NCBI GenBank assembly: GCA_905221605.1
Contig: CAJNDS010000226.1
Span: 62,001 to 126,000, forward strand
Direction of reading: 5' to 3'
Length of the DNA: 64,000 nt
Source: Symbiodinium natans
Taxonomy: Eukaryota; Sar; Dinophyceae; Suessiales; Symbiodiniaceae
Each line of letters starts with the position of its first letter. Within the stretch, counting starts at the first letter, position 1. Both the position numbers and the translations under genes were made by a program. Below the pieces are notes generated by a model. The model did no database searches. It saw only the letters and a list, made by a program, of their open reading frames with translations, and was not told the DNA's origin. This document shows positions 1 through 23,181 of the stretch, piece by piece.

Positions 1-415
1 GGTGGTGGTGGTGGTGGTGGTGGTGGTGGTCGTCGTCGTCGTGGTGGTCGTGGTGGTGGTCGTGGTGGTGGTGGTGGTGGTGGTGGTGGTGGTGGTGGTG
101 GTAGTGGTGGTCGTGGTGGTGGTCGTTGTGGTCGTGGTGGTCGTTGTAGTGGTGGTGGTCGTGGTGGTCGTGGTGGTCGTCGTGGTGGTCGTGGTGGTCG
201 TGGTGGTCGTGGTGGTCGTGGTGGTCGTGGTGGTCGTCGTGGTGGTCGTTGTAGTGGTGGTGGTCGTGGTGGTAGTTGTAGTGGTGGTGGTCGTGGTGGT
301 GGTGGTGGTGGTCGTCGTGGTTGTAGTTGTAGTCGTTGTAGTTGTAGTCGTTGTCGTTGTAGTCGTTGTCGTTGTTGTCGTTATTGTCGTGGTGGTGGTG
401 GTGGTGGTGGTGGCC
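1..415. repeat. GGT/CGT trinucleotide tract
   Basis: Almost pure GTG/GTC/GTT triplets with scattered GTA run from the window edge to about 415. A poly-valine frame through it is an artefact of the triplet period. The tract probably continues outside the window. Confidence 0.9.
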
Positions 416-897
416 GTGGCACCTTTGCGCCTGGCACGGCATGGTAGCTGTAATCAGTCCGAAACAGAAACGACAGCTCTTGTAGCAGTGTGCTTTGAGG
501 CTGCCTCAGAAAATCCATGAAAGGAGCTATAACCCGGCCGCCTTCATGTTCGCTGTTGGAGGGTCGGCCTTCCATTTCAAGGCTCTATCAGAACCTGGCC
601 GTGTCTACCCATGCTCTTGCCTGGGCGGCATTGGAGTGGAGGGTTGTTTAGGCAAGAAGCTCGAAGCCCCGTAGAAGGCCCCCCCCCCCTTTTTCGCCGC
701 GGAAACCGAGTGAGAGATTGAAAGCTGAGCCTTTTAGCTGTGAGGGCGCGAAGACGGGAGATCCATGGCTGCTGGGGGGCCTTTTAAAGGGCCTCCTCGC
801 AGCAAAGACAAGAGATCCGCAACCATTCAGAAGGGCTTCAGTTCCACACCTCGTGAACCTGCAGAGCCTTAGTTACTCCTTAGTTGCCTCCAAACCG

Positions 898-14385
<13,488 letters not shown>

Positions 14386-14406
14386 CTCAGCAATCCGTCT
14401 CAGAAT

Positions 14407-14620
14407 AGGGTTTGGGGTTTAGGGTTTAGGGTTTAGGGTTTAGGGTTTAGGGTTTAGGGTTTAGGGTTCAGGGTTCAGGGTTCAGGGTTCAGGGTTCAGG
14501 GTTCAGGGTTCAGGGTTCAGGGTTCAGGGTTCAGGGTTCAGGGTTCAGGGTTCAGGGTTCAGGGTTCAGGGTTCAGGGTTCAGGGTTCGGGGTTCAGGGT
14601 TCAGGGTTGAGGGTTTAGGG
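14407..14620. repeat. Telomere-like heptamer array, TTTAGGG then TTCAGGG
   Basis: About eight TTTAGGG units are followed by more than twenty TTCAGGG units. The array ends about 20 nt upstream, in gene sense, of the exon that carries the HEIGH motif. Confidence 0.93.
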
Positions 14621-14639
14621 GTATGGTTCTCTTCTCTGC

Positions 14640-16260
14640 TGCGGTAGATTCCATCAGCCCCCACATAAAAAGATTTGTGGTTGGCTGTCTACAGCTTAAA
14701 GTTCTGGGGCCTTGGTATGCTAGGGGGCTTCTTACAGGTGTGATAACGAGCCCCAACTTTCGGTCGTAGGGCTGGGTCTATGGTTTAGGGTTTAGGGTTT
14801 AGGGGTTTCAGGGTTTCAGGGTTTCTTCGGGCCCAATCTTGGGTAAGCGATCAGTTTGGGTGGGGCAGCACAGGGCCCCACATGGATCCCACAAAGCATC
14901 CCTGACCTCAAAGGAGCGTGGCACATTCCCCGACTAGAAGGGCTGCCTTATTATGATGATTAGAATTGGAGCCTCCGAAATTCTTCCCAAGGAGCCTTTC
15001 TGGGACACGCTGTTGCACCACCCCATGAAAAGGCCAGTTGGGTTCCATTGGCCGACATGGGCCCCACCTGCAACAAGGTTGTGGTAGCCTCTGGGGCCAG
15101 GGCTCAGGTTTTAGGCTGTAGCAGCTTTCAAGGCCTTTCGGAGGTGTTTAGGGGAGGGGGGGGGGGGCTGAGCCCCTTCAGCTATTGAAAGGTTCGGGGC
15201 CACAGAACAGGCATTGAGATGCGGACCATCATGCCCCGGAGCAGAACAGCGGCGCGAAACAGCGTCGACACAGGGACTGCTTCGGACGAGAGAAGAGTCG
15301 TGTAGAGACCCTCTGGTACCCGTTCCCCAATGCACTGAAGAGGTCTCTCTCCGCGTCAGCTCTTGCAGCCAAAGTCGCAACCACCGCTCCCTCCATCCAC
15401 TTTGATGTAGGCCCTTAGGGCTGCAGAAGGGCTCAGAGAAAGCTCTCAACTTCAACCCCCTGAGTCTTCCTCTTTGTTTTCGAGGTTTAGGGTTCCCAGG
15501 AACTGCTGAAGTCTCTTCCGCGCGCTTCAGGCGTAGCCGGCTTGACTGCGATTGCTGCGACTGCTGCAACTGCTGCAACAATTGCAGAAACAACAAGTAC
15601 GACAAGCATGACTACTAGCGACGACATGCGCGGACTACCACCACTGCCACTACTTCTTCTACTGCCCTACTTTTCCTTATCCATTTTCTCATATTGCGAT
15701 TATTGTTATTTACTGTTCTTGCGCATATCAAGCATTGTTTTGCTATTCATGCCGCCGAGGAGCATCGCTCCGGTCATCGTGTGGTCCTCGATCAAGGCAA
15801 CACCTCAGGCTTCAGCATGGGCGCTTGGGCTGGTTCAGCGGTTCCAGGGGTCAGGGCTTAGGGCTTATAGGGCTTGGCGTTTTGGGCTGAGGGGGTTCAG
15901 GGGGGGACTAGGTTCCGGGAGGGAAGATCGAGGGCACAAAAGAAGGGCTTCTTGCACCCTTTGGTTGTGTGCCGCGCCCCATGACCCCCTCTCCTTTCTA
16001 CGTGGTGGCTGAGCTCTCGAGCTTCGCCTGCTAAGACATCAACCCCTCTACCCTTCCCCCATTTCTGCATGGTTTCTGACACGTGCTTTGGCTAGAGGCC
16101 GGTGTAGGAGATTGGGGGGGCATAGGGTGAGGCTACGGGCTTTGGGTGCAAAAGACCCTTCGTCAAGCCATACTTCTCAAAAACCCTGGCTTCTGCGCCT
16201 TCACGCAAAGCCGGATTGACTGCCTATCTTTCGCAGCACAGTTGAACGCGCATGGAAGAT
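14640..16260. other. Possible 5' part of the astacin-like gene
   Basis: Short minus-strand stretches look coding but give no recognisable domain. The best is 15749-15803, after an AG|G acceptor and before a GA donor; it reads VALIEDHTMTGAMLLGG. Others near 15215-15400, 15000-15070 and 14880-14935 are weaker. I cannot place the start codon. Confidence 0.3.
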
Positions 16261-16264
16261 CCCA

Positions 16265-16682
16265 AACCAGGAAACCCCTTTAATAAAAACCTGAACCCTA
16301 AGCCACAAACCCTAAAACCACGAACCCTGAAACCCTAACCGACAAACCCTGAAACCCTAAACCACAAGCCCTGAACCCTAAATTCTAACATCCAAACCCT
16401 GAAACCCCTCAATCACAAACCCTGAAACCCTGAAACCCTGAAACCCTGAAACCCTGAAACCCTGAAACCCTGAAACCCTGAAACCCTGAAACCCTGAAAC
16501 CCTGAAACCCTGAAACCCTGAAACCCTGAAACCCTGAAACCCTAAACCCTGAAACCCTGAAACCCTGAAACCCTGAAACCCTGAAACCCTGAAACCCTGA
16601 AACCCTGACACCCTGAAACCCTGAAACCCTGAAACCCTGAAACCCTGAAACCCTGAAACCCTGAAACCCTGAAACCCTGAAA
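16265..16682. repeat. CCCTGAAA octamer array, left of the LINE
   Basis: Degenerate CCCTGAAA/CCCTAAA words (16265-16417) lead into a nearly perfect octamer array (about 16418-16682, over 30 units). It abuts the 3' end of the retrotransposon through a short (CT)n. The long FQGFRVSG frames across it are artefacts. Confidence 0.95.
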
Positions 16683-17130
16683 CTCTCTCTCTCTCGGTCG
16701 CTGCAGAGGTAACTCCACATAGCGGCGCTGTGAGACATACAGTCTGGCACTGTGACCAAACCGGCTCATCGTGTGAGCAATTGGTGAAGGTTCCACATGA
16801 CCGGCCCGAAAGGCCCAAGCATCATGTGGGGAGGCCTCATGTCTATATGTACACAAAACGGAACTACAAAAGAAGCAAAACGAGAATGCCGCATATCAAA
16901 GGTGAACCATTTGCACAAAACGAAGCAAGGAAAAAGACTTAGTGATAGTGAGCCGCACTTGCACATGGGGCATCAGGGGCATGCCAGTACCCATGAGAGC
17001 ATAGGCACCAGTCAGAGCCGTAACGCGCAATTGAAGCACGTCCGTCACCCCACGCATCCCCTCGACGACCCCCACTCAGGCCTACCAATCCCAGGAGGGC
17101 GATAGACATGAGCTGCCGCGCACTCTCTGA

Positions 17131-18000
17131 CTACTCTACAATGCCATTCAATGGTTCAGGGATTTGACGTGTCAGAAAGACAATGTAGCCTCGCTGGTCT
17201 ACAAGTCCGCAAAACGATGCATGCTCCTCTTCAGTCCCAACCCTGACGAGCTGAGGTCTTGTATCGTCATCTTTAAGAACCCAGCCGTGTCCTGTTCGCA
17301 ACAAAGCACGATAGTGGCCTTCATGACAGGAGCGCCCATCATGTATGACTATGGAGCAAACCCGATACGCATGCCAATCAACGTGCAGAGATGTTGGAGT
17401 GGTGAAGACTGGCATGTAGACATCCTGCCTTGTCACTCGGTACGTACGACCATCCTTGTTCCAACCTGAGTCATGTCGCTTAAAGCGAGGGAGCGCCAAC
17501 ACAACAAAAGGAGCAGGCTCCTGGAGGGCATACATCTCTCGCTGTGAGTGCCAACATGCAATGAGCGATTGCAACGTGTTTTCGGCCGCATCAGGCGGTG
17601 TGTGCAAGCTGATGGGCACAAGGGCGCAATATCCACCATCTGTGGTTCCCTCCACGCCGGCTTCAATTGTGCGAGCCTCCCACTTACCTGCCCAGTGCTG
17701 AATGCCGAGTTTATTATGTAGATACATGTAAAAGTCAGCAACGTCATGTTGTGTGTGCGGCCTCAACCATCCCAGCATCACGAAAGCGAGAGACCTGTAC
17801 AGAGAGATGGGCTGTTGGTGCGCACACCGAAACACATGGAGAAGCGGCTGAATGGCATGTTGCAGTTGGGGAGGCAGGAATGCAACTGGGCTGGAGCTCA
17901 GAGCCCACACACAGGCTGTGATGGAGGCATTTATGTAGCAGTGGTTACCGGGGTTCAGGAGTCGCGCCTGCAGTATGGTATGGACGAGGTCCACCGGTGC
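17131..18000 (-). CDS. USP-type ubiquitin hydrolase domain of LINE ORF2
   Basis: This is the C-terminal 289 codons of ORF2. The Cys box reads LLNPGNHCYINAS (Cys at residue 1748; most USPs have GNTCYMN). A QHDVADFYMYL segment matches the QQD box. The His box reads HEGHYRALLR (His 1956), followed by KDDDTRPQL for the Asp. All three catalytic positions are therefore present. In hosts such domains cleave ubiquitin from proteins. No Met lies near its start, so it must be made as a fusion, either with ORF2 or by a frameshift from the overlapping ORF. Other peptidases (OTU, ULP) are known in some LINEs. Confidence 0.8.
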   Translation of the reverse strand, partial: APVDLVHTILQARLLNPGNHCYINASITACVWALSSSPVAFLPPQLQHAIQPLLHVFRCAHQQPISLYRSLAFVMLGWLRPHTQHDVADFYMYLHNKLGIQHWAGKWEARTIEAGVEGTTDGGYCALVPISLHTPPDAAENTLQSLIACWHSQREMYALQEPAPFVVLALPRFKRHDSGWNKDGRTYRVTRQDVYMPVFTTPTSLHVDWHAYRVCSIVIHDGRSCHEGHYRALLRTGHGWVLKDDDTRPQLVRVGTEEEHASFCGLVDQRGYIVFLTRQIPEPLNGIVE

Positions 18001-21000
18001 TGTCGTGGTAGAGCCGGGATGGGCCCCCGAGACAGGATCCCGTAGAGCAGATCTGTCTTTCTGAGCTACCGATCGCGAAGGCGGTTCAGGATCTTTTGCA
18101 GCTCCTGACAAGCAGGGCTCCGCTTCATGCCCTCCGGCCGAAGCTGTGCTCCGATGAGGGACAAAGCCGAATGTCCACAGAGCAGCCTGACGCAATCGTA
18201 GAGCTCGTCCGCCTTGGCCCCGCGCAGCGAGACCTCGATGAGGAACACCGTGGTCGGCTTGGTCATGTTCTCCGTGATGGCCCGGGTTGCATGGCATCGA
18301 AGAAGTGTGACCGGCTCTTGGAAGCCGGCCCTCAACTGGCCCAGTAGCTCCACTGTCCGATCGAAGTCCATGGGAGCACGTTGCTCGTCCTTGACCAACC
18401 TTTGAAGCGCAGGGCTCCACTTCTCCATGATCCACTGGTTCTCGGCATTGAGGCGTCCTTGGTTCCTGACCGCAGTCATTGCCGCCGGCGTGTTCTTGAG
18501 TTCTGTGAGCCTGGCCTCCATCTCCATCAATATGCAGTCCATAACCAAGCACCTCAGAGGAAGCCGAACCTGGTCTGGGGTGGCCTCTCGCATCTCCTGC
18601 CACCTTTTCGTTACTTTGAGGAACGGGGCAATGATGCCCGGGGTCTGATTGGCCATGTGTAGGACAAAGGCCCGGTCTGACCGAGTGAGGTTGGAGTGGT
18701 CCTCTTGCCTGATCGCCATCTGGGCTACCAAGCGAACTGCCGTCTCCAGGTCCGCGTTGGTTTGCCTCTTGGCCGGCCGCTGTGTCCTGGTGCCTCGACT
18801 GGGTGGCGTTGCCGTAGATGCCGTACCGGTAGAGCGCGTTGACCGCGGCGACTGACTTTTCCTCCTTTTGTTGGGCGGGGTGGTAAGGAGTGGTGCTTCT
18901 GCCGTCTCCTGCATCCCCTCTAACTCCTCCTTGTTCCGTGCTGTGGCCACGCTGGGGAGCAAGTCCCAGAAGGCCTGTGCCTCTGCTGCTGCCGTCATCA
19001 TGCGCTAGCGCAAGGGGTCTACGACTGTGAGCAGTCAGTGAAAGAGGAGCTTGGGCACTGCCGGGCCGCAGCAGAAGTTGCAACATGCATGCTTGAAAAG
19101 CAGCTGTACACTGCCTGTTATGTCCCTTTGAAGCGACAGGACACAGACAAGCCCAGCACGGTTGGCCTTTAGATGGCATGGAAAGAGCTAGACATCGAGC
19201 GCCCAGCCGCACAGCTGCACAGTGATGATCCTGCCACTCCTGCGCGTGTATGCGCTTCCAGTGTGTTTTTACGGCACGATAGTCAGCAATCCATTGGTTA
19301 CACAGAGCACACCTTTGCATTAGGCGCCTGCGGAAGGAGCGTACTGTGCAGATGATGGTCCAGGCATCTGCGAAGGAAGATGATGATAGCAGGGCTCTGA
19401 CATCTTGGTCCTGAAAAAGGGACCCATTGACCAAACTACAAGTTGCATCTGTCCTGACAGCCTGGCGGTCTGTGCTCTGAAGCTGAAAACGGGCCTCAGC
19501 CATTTCTCGGAGGCCTGGGCAGGCATGCTCGGCCACGTGTTGCTTGAACGGTCCCCAATGCGAAAACGACTTGCTGCAGAACCGGCATTGCGGCAGGCCT
19601 GCAACAGCGCAGGAGTGCGCATCAAGAGCAGCGCGGCCTGGCACGGCGTCTGGGTGCTTTTTGGCACGGTGTATGCGCATACCTCTGTCATCCAGAAAGT
19701 ATAGGCCACACACAGGACACGCAACGCGAGTTAGTGCGGGTTCTGTTACCGGTATTACAGCTTGGGGAGAGCCATTGTTACACGTTAAGCCCTGGTAGTG
19801 GTCTGCTACAAGGTGCAGATGAGTCTCAACCCAGGTATCGGGGAAGGTTTTGGCAGTGGGCATGTGAGCCAAAGACCTGTAGCTGTCAAGAAGATTGTTA
19901 CATCGTCGACTTAACAGGTAAAGGGGGTCCTTTAGGTCATGCTTCTGCAGCAGCGCCTCCGTGGAGACGCCAGTGAGGTGCACGGGACACCTGGTGATGG
20001 CTCGGACCTGTCTTACCATGGCCACTCTAAGCTCTTGTACTTCAGTCGGGGTCAAACAGCAGAGGTGCAAGCCAGTGAGAAAAACGGGCTGCAGGCATGC
20101 TCGCCAAAGCTGAACCTGTGACGCCTGGGTAAGGCAATGTTTCCCAGCAAGCAGCTTCCGCATCTGTGAGTATCGCGCTTTGGCCTGCGCAATGTTATGG
20201 CGCAGGGTGAGAGAGCCGAAATTACCATACGTCACTTCCATGCCCAGATACCTAAAAGACGTGCAAAGAGGGATAAGAAAGGGTTTAAAGCTTCCAAAAC
20301 CCGGATGCGGTACGCGAAGGTGTGGCTTGTTCTGTATGATGGTGACATACTGCTTGCGTAGGGATCGCGCTTTGGGGCCGTGCATCAAGAGGAGGCACTT
20401 GGATTTGCCTGGGTTGACTTGGAGTCGCATTTCTGCAAGAAGGGCAAGAAAAGCACCCAGCTGAGTGACAGCGTGGTGCAGGTCTTTCTCAGCAGTCAGC
20501 ATCCAAGACACGTGGTTATCGTCTGCGAATAGCGTTATTCCTGCAGTTGTTGCAGCCGATAAACATTCGCTTATTCGTCGATACAGATAGCAGGAGTAAC
20601 ATATCCAAAGCGTTGGTGCCAACGTGCACCCTTGTCTTATCCCGTTCGTAGTGCGGGTGCTAGCCTGCTCCGAGCCTTGAGTGAGGTTGTACTCGCAAGA
20701 AGCATGGAGGGCTAATATGACACTTACGATGTCCTCTGAGATCCCTGCATCTCGGAGCGCCATGCCGAGCATACTTCGGTCGGCTAAATCAAAGGCCTTG
20801 GATAAATCCAGACTAACTTGTAGTCCACCTACAATGTCATGTTCCCTGTCTGGCCTAACCCCTGAGAACATCTTATGAAGCGGAGCTCGTGCGGTCTGAG
20901 CTAGCCGATGCGCTTGCAGAGAGTGTTGGAGAACACGGCATAAGGCGAAATCCATGGTTTGGTGGGCAGTATACGCGTACTGGGGGACGTCCGCAGCACG

Positions 21001-23181
21001 CCCCCCTGGCAGTATTTGCATGACACTGTCTGTTATCAACGGTGCAACAATATTGCCCGCAGCCTGCCACGCAGTCACAGAGGCGTGTCCTGGGGGGACT
21101 GCCTTGCACGGGGTGAGATGATTTAGGGCACGAAGGTACTCGTCCTTGGTGCAGTGAAAGGCCTCACAAAGAGCGGAGAGGTCTGGCCGAGCGTCAGCCT
21201 GAGCAAAAGTGGCTTGGCTGTAGGCTTGAAGTTGTGCGAGTTGGGCCTTTGGGCTTATGAGATGCCCCTCTGTGTTGCGCAACTGAATGCGCTGGCGCGG
21301 TTGTTTGCGCGCTAGTTGCTTGACAACGCGAAAGAGCCCATGATGGTCACCCTTGTGCTGGGTCTGCGCCTGCTGGATATAGTGCTCGTAGCGTTGCTTG
21401 CGAGCTTGACGATTAGCCTTGCGGGAGGCCCGAACAAGTCGCTGTAGTTTGGCCGCGTTGAGCCATTCCTTAAGGACAGCGTGCCCGCGCCGAATGGTGC
21501 GTGCTCGGAGCGCTTGTCTCGCCTGCCAAACAGTGTGTATGGCAGCTTTGACGTCCGGGTGGGACTCAGTAGGACGGGGTCTGACGCGAACCGGGGGAGG
21601 AAAGAACTTGAGGCTGGCTTGGTATATCAGAGCATCAAGCTGCTTTCTATCTGTGCCCGGAGACTGCTGGATACTCTGCGCGATGTAAGCTCTGTATTCC
21701 TGCATGATGGGTTGTTTCTGCTTGATGGCTGCGCGCATGTCATGCTCATCACATTTGGGCGGGGGCAGGCTGTGAGCAGGAGCACGCGAGAAGGCAGGAA
21801 GGTAGAAAATCGAGGCTAGAACCGGCAAGTGACGTCCACCACCTCTCCAGGAGGCGACCTTGAAGGCCCGGAGGGGCGAGGCATGTTTGGCTGGGCCAGC
21901 TGCGTTAGAACTACGGGTGATGATGTAGTCTATCTGCGAGGCAGCATTTGGTGCTTTGAACGTGTACGGCGAGCCTGAGTAGGTATTTAGCGCGCACAAT
22001 GAGAACTCTTGCAGGATCCGCATAAAGAGGGTACTGTCAGTCTCTGAACGTTTCTTCGTGGTGGGCACGGCTGTGCCGGTACAAGCTGTATGAGGCTCAA
22101 GGGTGGTATTGAAATCACCCATGAGAACCAACATATTGCGCTGAGGCACCGCCGCAACAGCACGCCGAAGTTCATCCCAGAAGAGGCGGCGTTGTTTCAG
22201 AGTGTCTTGGACATTCTGAGGTCGCCACACAGTTTGGTATCCGTGCAAGATGTCTATGACCGAGTTTCTGACAGGGACGCGTGCATGGTGGAGACGACCC
22301 GGCACCAGAGTGCGATGTTGGATTTCGGCATCCTTGCACAGATGACTGTTGACCAGAAGGAGGAGGCCTGAGTTGCGGTCTGAGGCCGGCTCAGAAACAG
22401 CACGGTAGCCACTGATGGAAAACTCGGTTTCACCACCTGCGGGCCAATGCGTCTCTTGGACACTAACGACGTCTGGCTTAAGGTGCTGGGGCTGCTCTGA
22501 CAACCACAGTTTGAGTTCATCAAAGACCTGGGCCTGGCAGCCGCCGGCATTCCACGTCATCAAGCGCAGGCGGCGACTGTTTCCTGACTTGGGTTGCTGT
22601 GGGCCGTGATCGGCACGCCGCTCAGGGCTCAAGGCAGAGCAAGGACGACCGAGGAGGGTCTGGGTAGTATGCAAGATACCTCTGTACTCGGTAATACCCT
22701 TGAGGGCAGCGCGACGAAGGGCACGCTTGAACGCCCGCTTCTGTATCCAGCCTGGGAAAGGTACAGCTGACGTGGTCTGAGGCGCATGGGCAGCAGCTGT
22801 GGGATGGATCTGCGCCAGCAAGGCTAAGCCCCCCAGAGCAAGTGAGCAGATATGAGGCCGCGGCTGTGTTTGTGCTGGGGAAGACATGGGCCTGAGAGAC
22901 GCGGACAGATCGTCCGGAAACACGTTAAGCGCACGGTCACAAAGCTTCACTCCTTGTTGTGGAGAGATGCAAATCGTTGCATGGTGAGTTCCTAGGTCCC
23001 CTGTGGGAGACCTAACCCTCGTGTCTGGGGAAGGGGTATCGTGTGAGGATTTATAAGCGTGCGAATCATCCCCCCCCCCCCCCGGAGTTGGGACCGGGGC
23101 AGCTACAGATCGCTCGGGGTCGGACAGTCGGCGCGGTGGGCCCGCAGAGACTGTACAAACATGAAAGGGTTCGGCAAGCAA
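17131..23181 (-). CDS. LINE ORF2: endonuclease, RT, zinc fingers, USP
   Basis: ORF2 is 2016 codons without a stop and would nick the target and reverse-transcribe the element RNA. The APE endonuclease covers residues 207-458, with TWNAGG (N211), QETHW (E243), GYQ (Y315), GDFN (355-358) and IDYI (D418). The usual SDH motif is RH (450-451), so its Asp is missing. The RT covers about 690-985: motif A LDLSKAFD (D792), motif B GIRQGCTLAP (848-857), motif C FADD (885-888) and FRYLG (976-980). The finger region with the usual K-P and RPI segments is absent between residues 720 and 733. Three C2H2 fingers follow (C1155/C1158, C1199/C1202, C1291/C1294) and a Cys/His cluster near 1342-1358. Residues 1394-1705 are compositionally odd and overlap another ORF. 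A USP domain ends the protein. The first Met may not be the real start; M99 is an alternative. Confidence 0.85.
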   Translation of the reverse strand: MLAEPFHVCTVSAGPPRRLSDPERSVAAPVPTPGGGGDDSHAYKSSHDTPSPDTRVRSPTGDLGTHHATICISPQQGVKLCDRALNVFPDDLSASLRPMSSPAQTQPRPHICSLALGGLALLAQIHPTAAAHAPQTTSAVPFPGWIQKRAFKRALRRAALKGITEYRGILHTTQTLLGRPCSALSPERRADHGPQQPKSGNSRRLRLMTWNAGGCQAQVFDELKLWLSEQPQHLKPDVVSVQETHWPAGGETEFSISGYRAVSEPASDRNSGLLLLVNSHLCKDAEIQHRTLVPGRLHHARVPVRNSVIDILHGYQTVWRPQNVQDTLKQRRLFWDELRRAVAAVPQRNMLVLMGDFNTTLEPHTACTGTAVPTTKKRSETDSTLFMRILQEFSLCALNTYSGSPYTFKAPNAASQIDYIITRSSNAAGPAKHASPLRAFKVASWRGGGRHLPVLASIFYLPAFSRAPAHSLPPPKCDEHDMRAAIKQKQPIMQEYRAYIAQSIQQSPGTDRKQLDALIYQASLKFFPPPVRVRPRPTESHPDVKAAIHTVWQARQALRARTIRRGHAVLKEWLNAAKLQRLVRASRKANRQARKQRYEHYIQQAQTQHKGDHHGLFRVVKQLARKQPRQRIQLRNTEGHLISPKAQLAQLQAYSQATFAQADARPDLSALCEAFHCTKDEYLRALNHLTPCKAVPPGHASVTAWQAAGNIVAPLITDSVMQILPGGRAADVPQYAYTAHQTMDFALCRVLQHSLQAHRLAQTARAPLHKMFSGVRPDREHDIVGGLQVSLDLSKAFDLADRSMLGMALRDAGISEDIVSVILALHASCEYNLTQGSEQASTRTTNGIRQGCTLAPTLWICYSCYLYRRISECLSAATTAGITLFADDNHVSWMLTAEKDLHHAVTQLGAFLALLAEMRLQVNPGKSKCLLLMHGPKARSLRKQYVTIIQNKPHLRVPHPGFGSFKPFLIPLCTSFRYLGMEVTYGNFGSLTLRHNIAQAKARYSQMRKLLAGKHCLTQASQVQLWRACLQPVFLTGLHLCCLTPTEVQELRVAMVRQVRAITRCPVHLTGVSTEALLQKHDLKDPLYLLSRRCNNLLDSYRSLAHMPTAKTFPDTWVETHLHLVADHYQGLTCNNGSPQAVIPVTEPALTRVACPVCGLYFLDDRGMRIHRAKKHPDAVPGRAALDAHSCAVAGLPQCRFCSKSFSHWGPFKQHVAEHACPGLREMAEARFQLQSTDRQAVRTDATCSLVNGSLFQDQDVRALLSSSSFADAWTIICTVRSFRRRLMQRCALCNQWIADYRAVKTHWKRIHAQEWQDHHCAAVRLGARCLALSMPSKGQPCWACLCPVASKGHNRQCTAAFQACMLQLLLRPGSAQAPLSLTAHSRRPLALAHDDGSSRGTGLLGLAPQRGHSTEQGGVRGDAGDGRSTTPYHPAQQKEEKSVAAVNALYRYGIYGNATQSRHQDTAAGQEANQRGPGDGSSLGSPDGDQARGPLQPHSVRPGLCPTHGQSDPGHHCPVPQSNEKVAGDARGHPRPGSASSEVLGYGLHIDGDGGQAHRTQEHAGGNDCGQEPRTPQCREPVDHGEVEPCASKVGQGRATCSHGLRSDSGATGPVEGRLPRAGHTSSMPCNPGHHGEHDQADHGVPHRGLAARGQGGRALRLRQAALWTFGFVPHRSTASAGGHEAEPCLSGAAKDPEPPSRSVAQKDRSALRDPVSGAHPGSTTTAPVDLVHTILQARLLNPGNHCYINASITACVWALSSSPVAFLPPQLQHAIQPLLHVFRCAHQQPISLYRSLAFVMLGWLRPHTQHDVADFYMYLHNKLGIQHWAGKWEARTIEAGVEGTTDGGYCALVPISLHTPPDAAENTLQSLIACWHSQREMYALQEPAPFVVLALPRFKRHDSGWNKDGRTYRVTRQDVYMPVFTTPTSLHVDWHAYRVCSIVIHDGRSCHEGHYRALLRTGHGWVLKDDDTRPQLVRVGTEEEHASFCGLVDQRGYIVFLTRQIPEPLNGIVE
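18066..19001 (-). CDS. 311-codon ORF overlapping LINE ORF2 in another frame
   Basis: It starts ATG-ATG at 19001, with an in-frame TAG two codons upstream, and stops with TAG at 18066-18068. It lies +1 relative to ORF2. The protein is well mixed and looks coding (RSDRAFVLHMANQTPG, LRCHATRAITENMTKP), while the ORF2 frame across the same bases is Gly/Pro/Arg/His-rich and looks like a shadow. It begins with a Lys/Arg/Ser/Thr-rich tail (KRRKSQSP) and is otherwise probably helical. I do not recognise the family. Being between the zinc fingers and the USP part, it may be a separate cistron or be joined to the USP by a -1 shift. Confidence 0.6.
   Translation of the reverse strand: MMTAAAEAQAFWDLLPSVATARNKEELEGMQETAEAPLLTTPPNKRRKSQSPRSTRSTGTASTATPPSRGTRTQRPAKRQTNADLETAVRLVAQMAIRQEDHSNLTRSDRAFVLHMANQTPGIIAPFLKVTKRWQEMREATPDQVRLPLRCLVMDCILMEMEARLTELKNTPAAMTAVRNQGRLNAENQWIMEKWSPALQRLVKDEQRAPMDFDRTVELLGQLRAGFQEPVTLLRCHATRAITENMTKPTTVFLIEVSLRGAKADELYDCVRLLCGHSALSLIGAQLRPEGMKRSPACQELQKILNRLRDR

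Noticed and set aside
2-520. 172-codon poly-valine frame
   Set aside because: It is the GTG/GTC triplet tract read in one frame; no coding signal.
17164-22609. Plus-strand frames opposite the LINE ORF2
   Set aside because: They are antisense shadows of a recognised coding frame.
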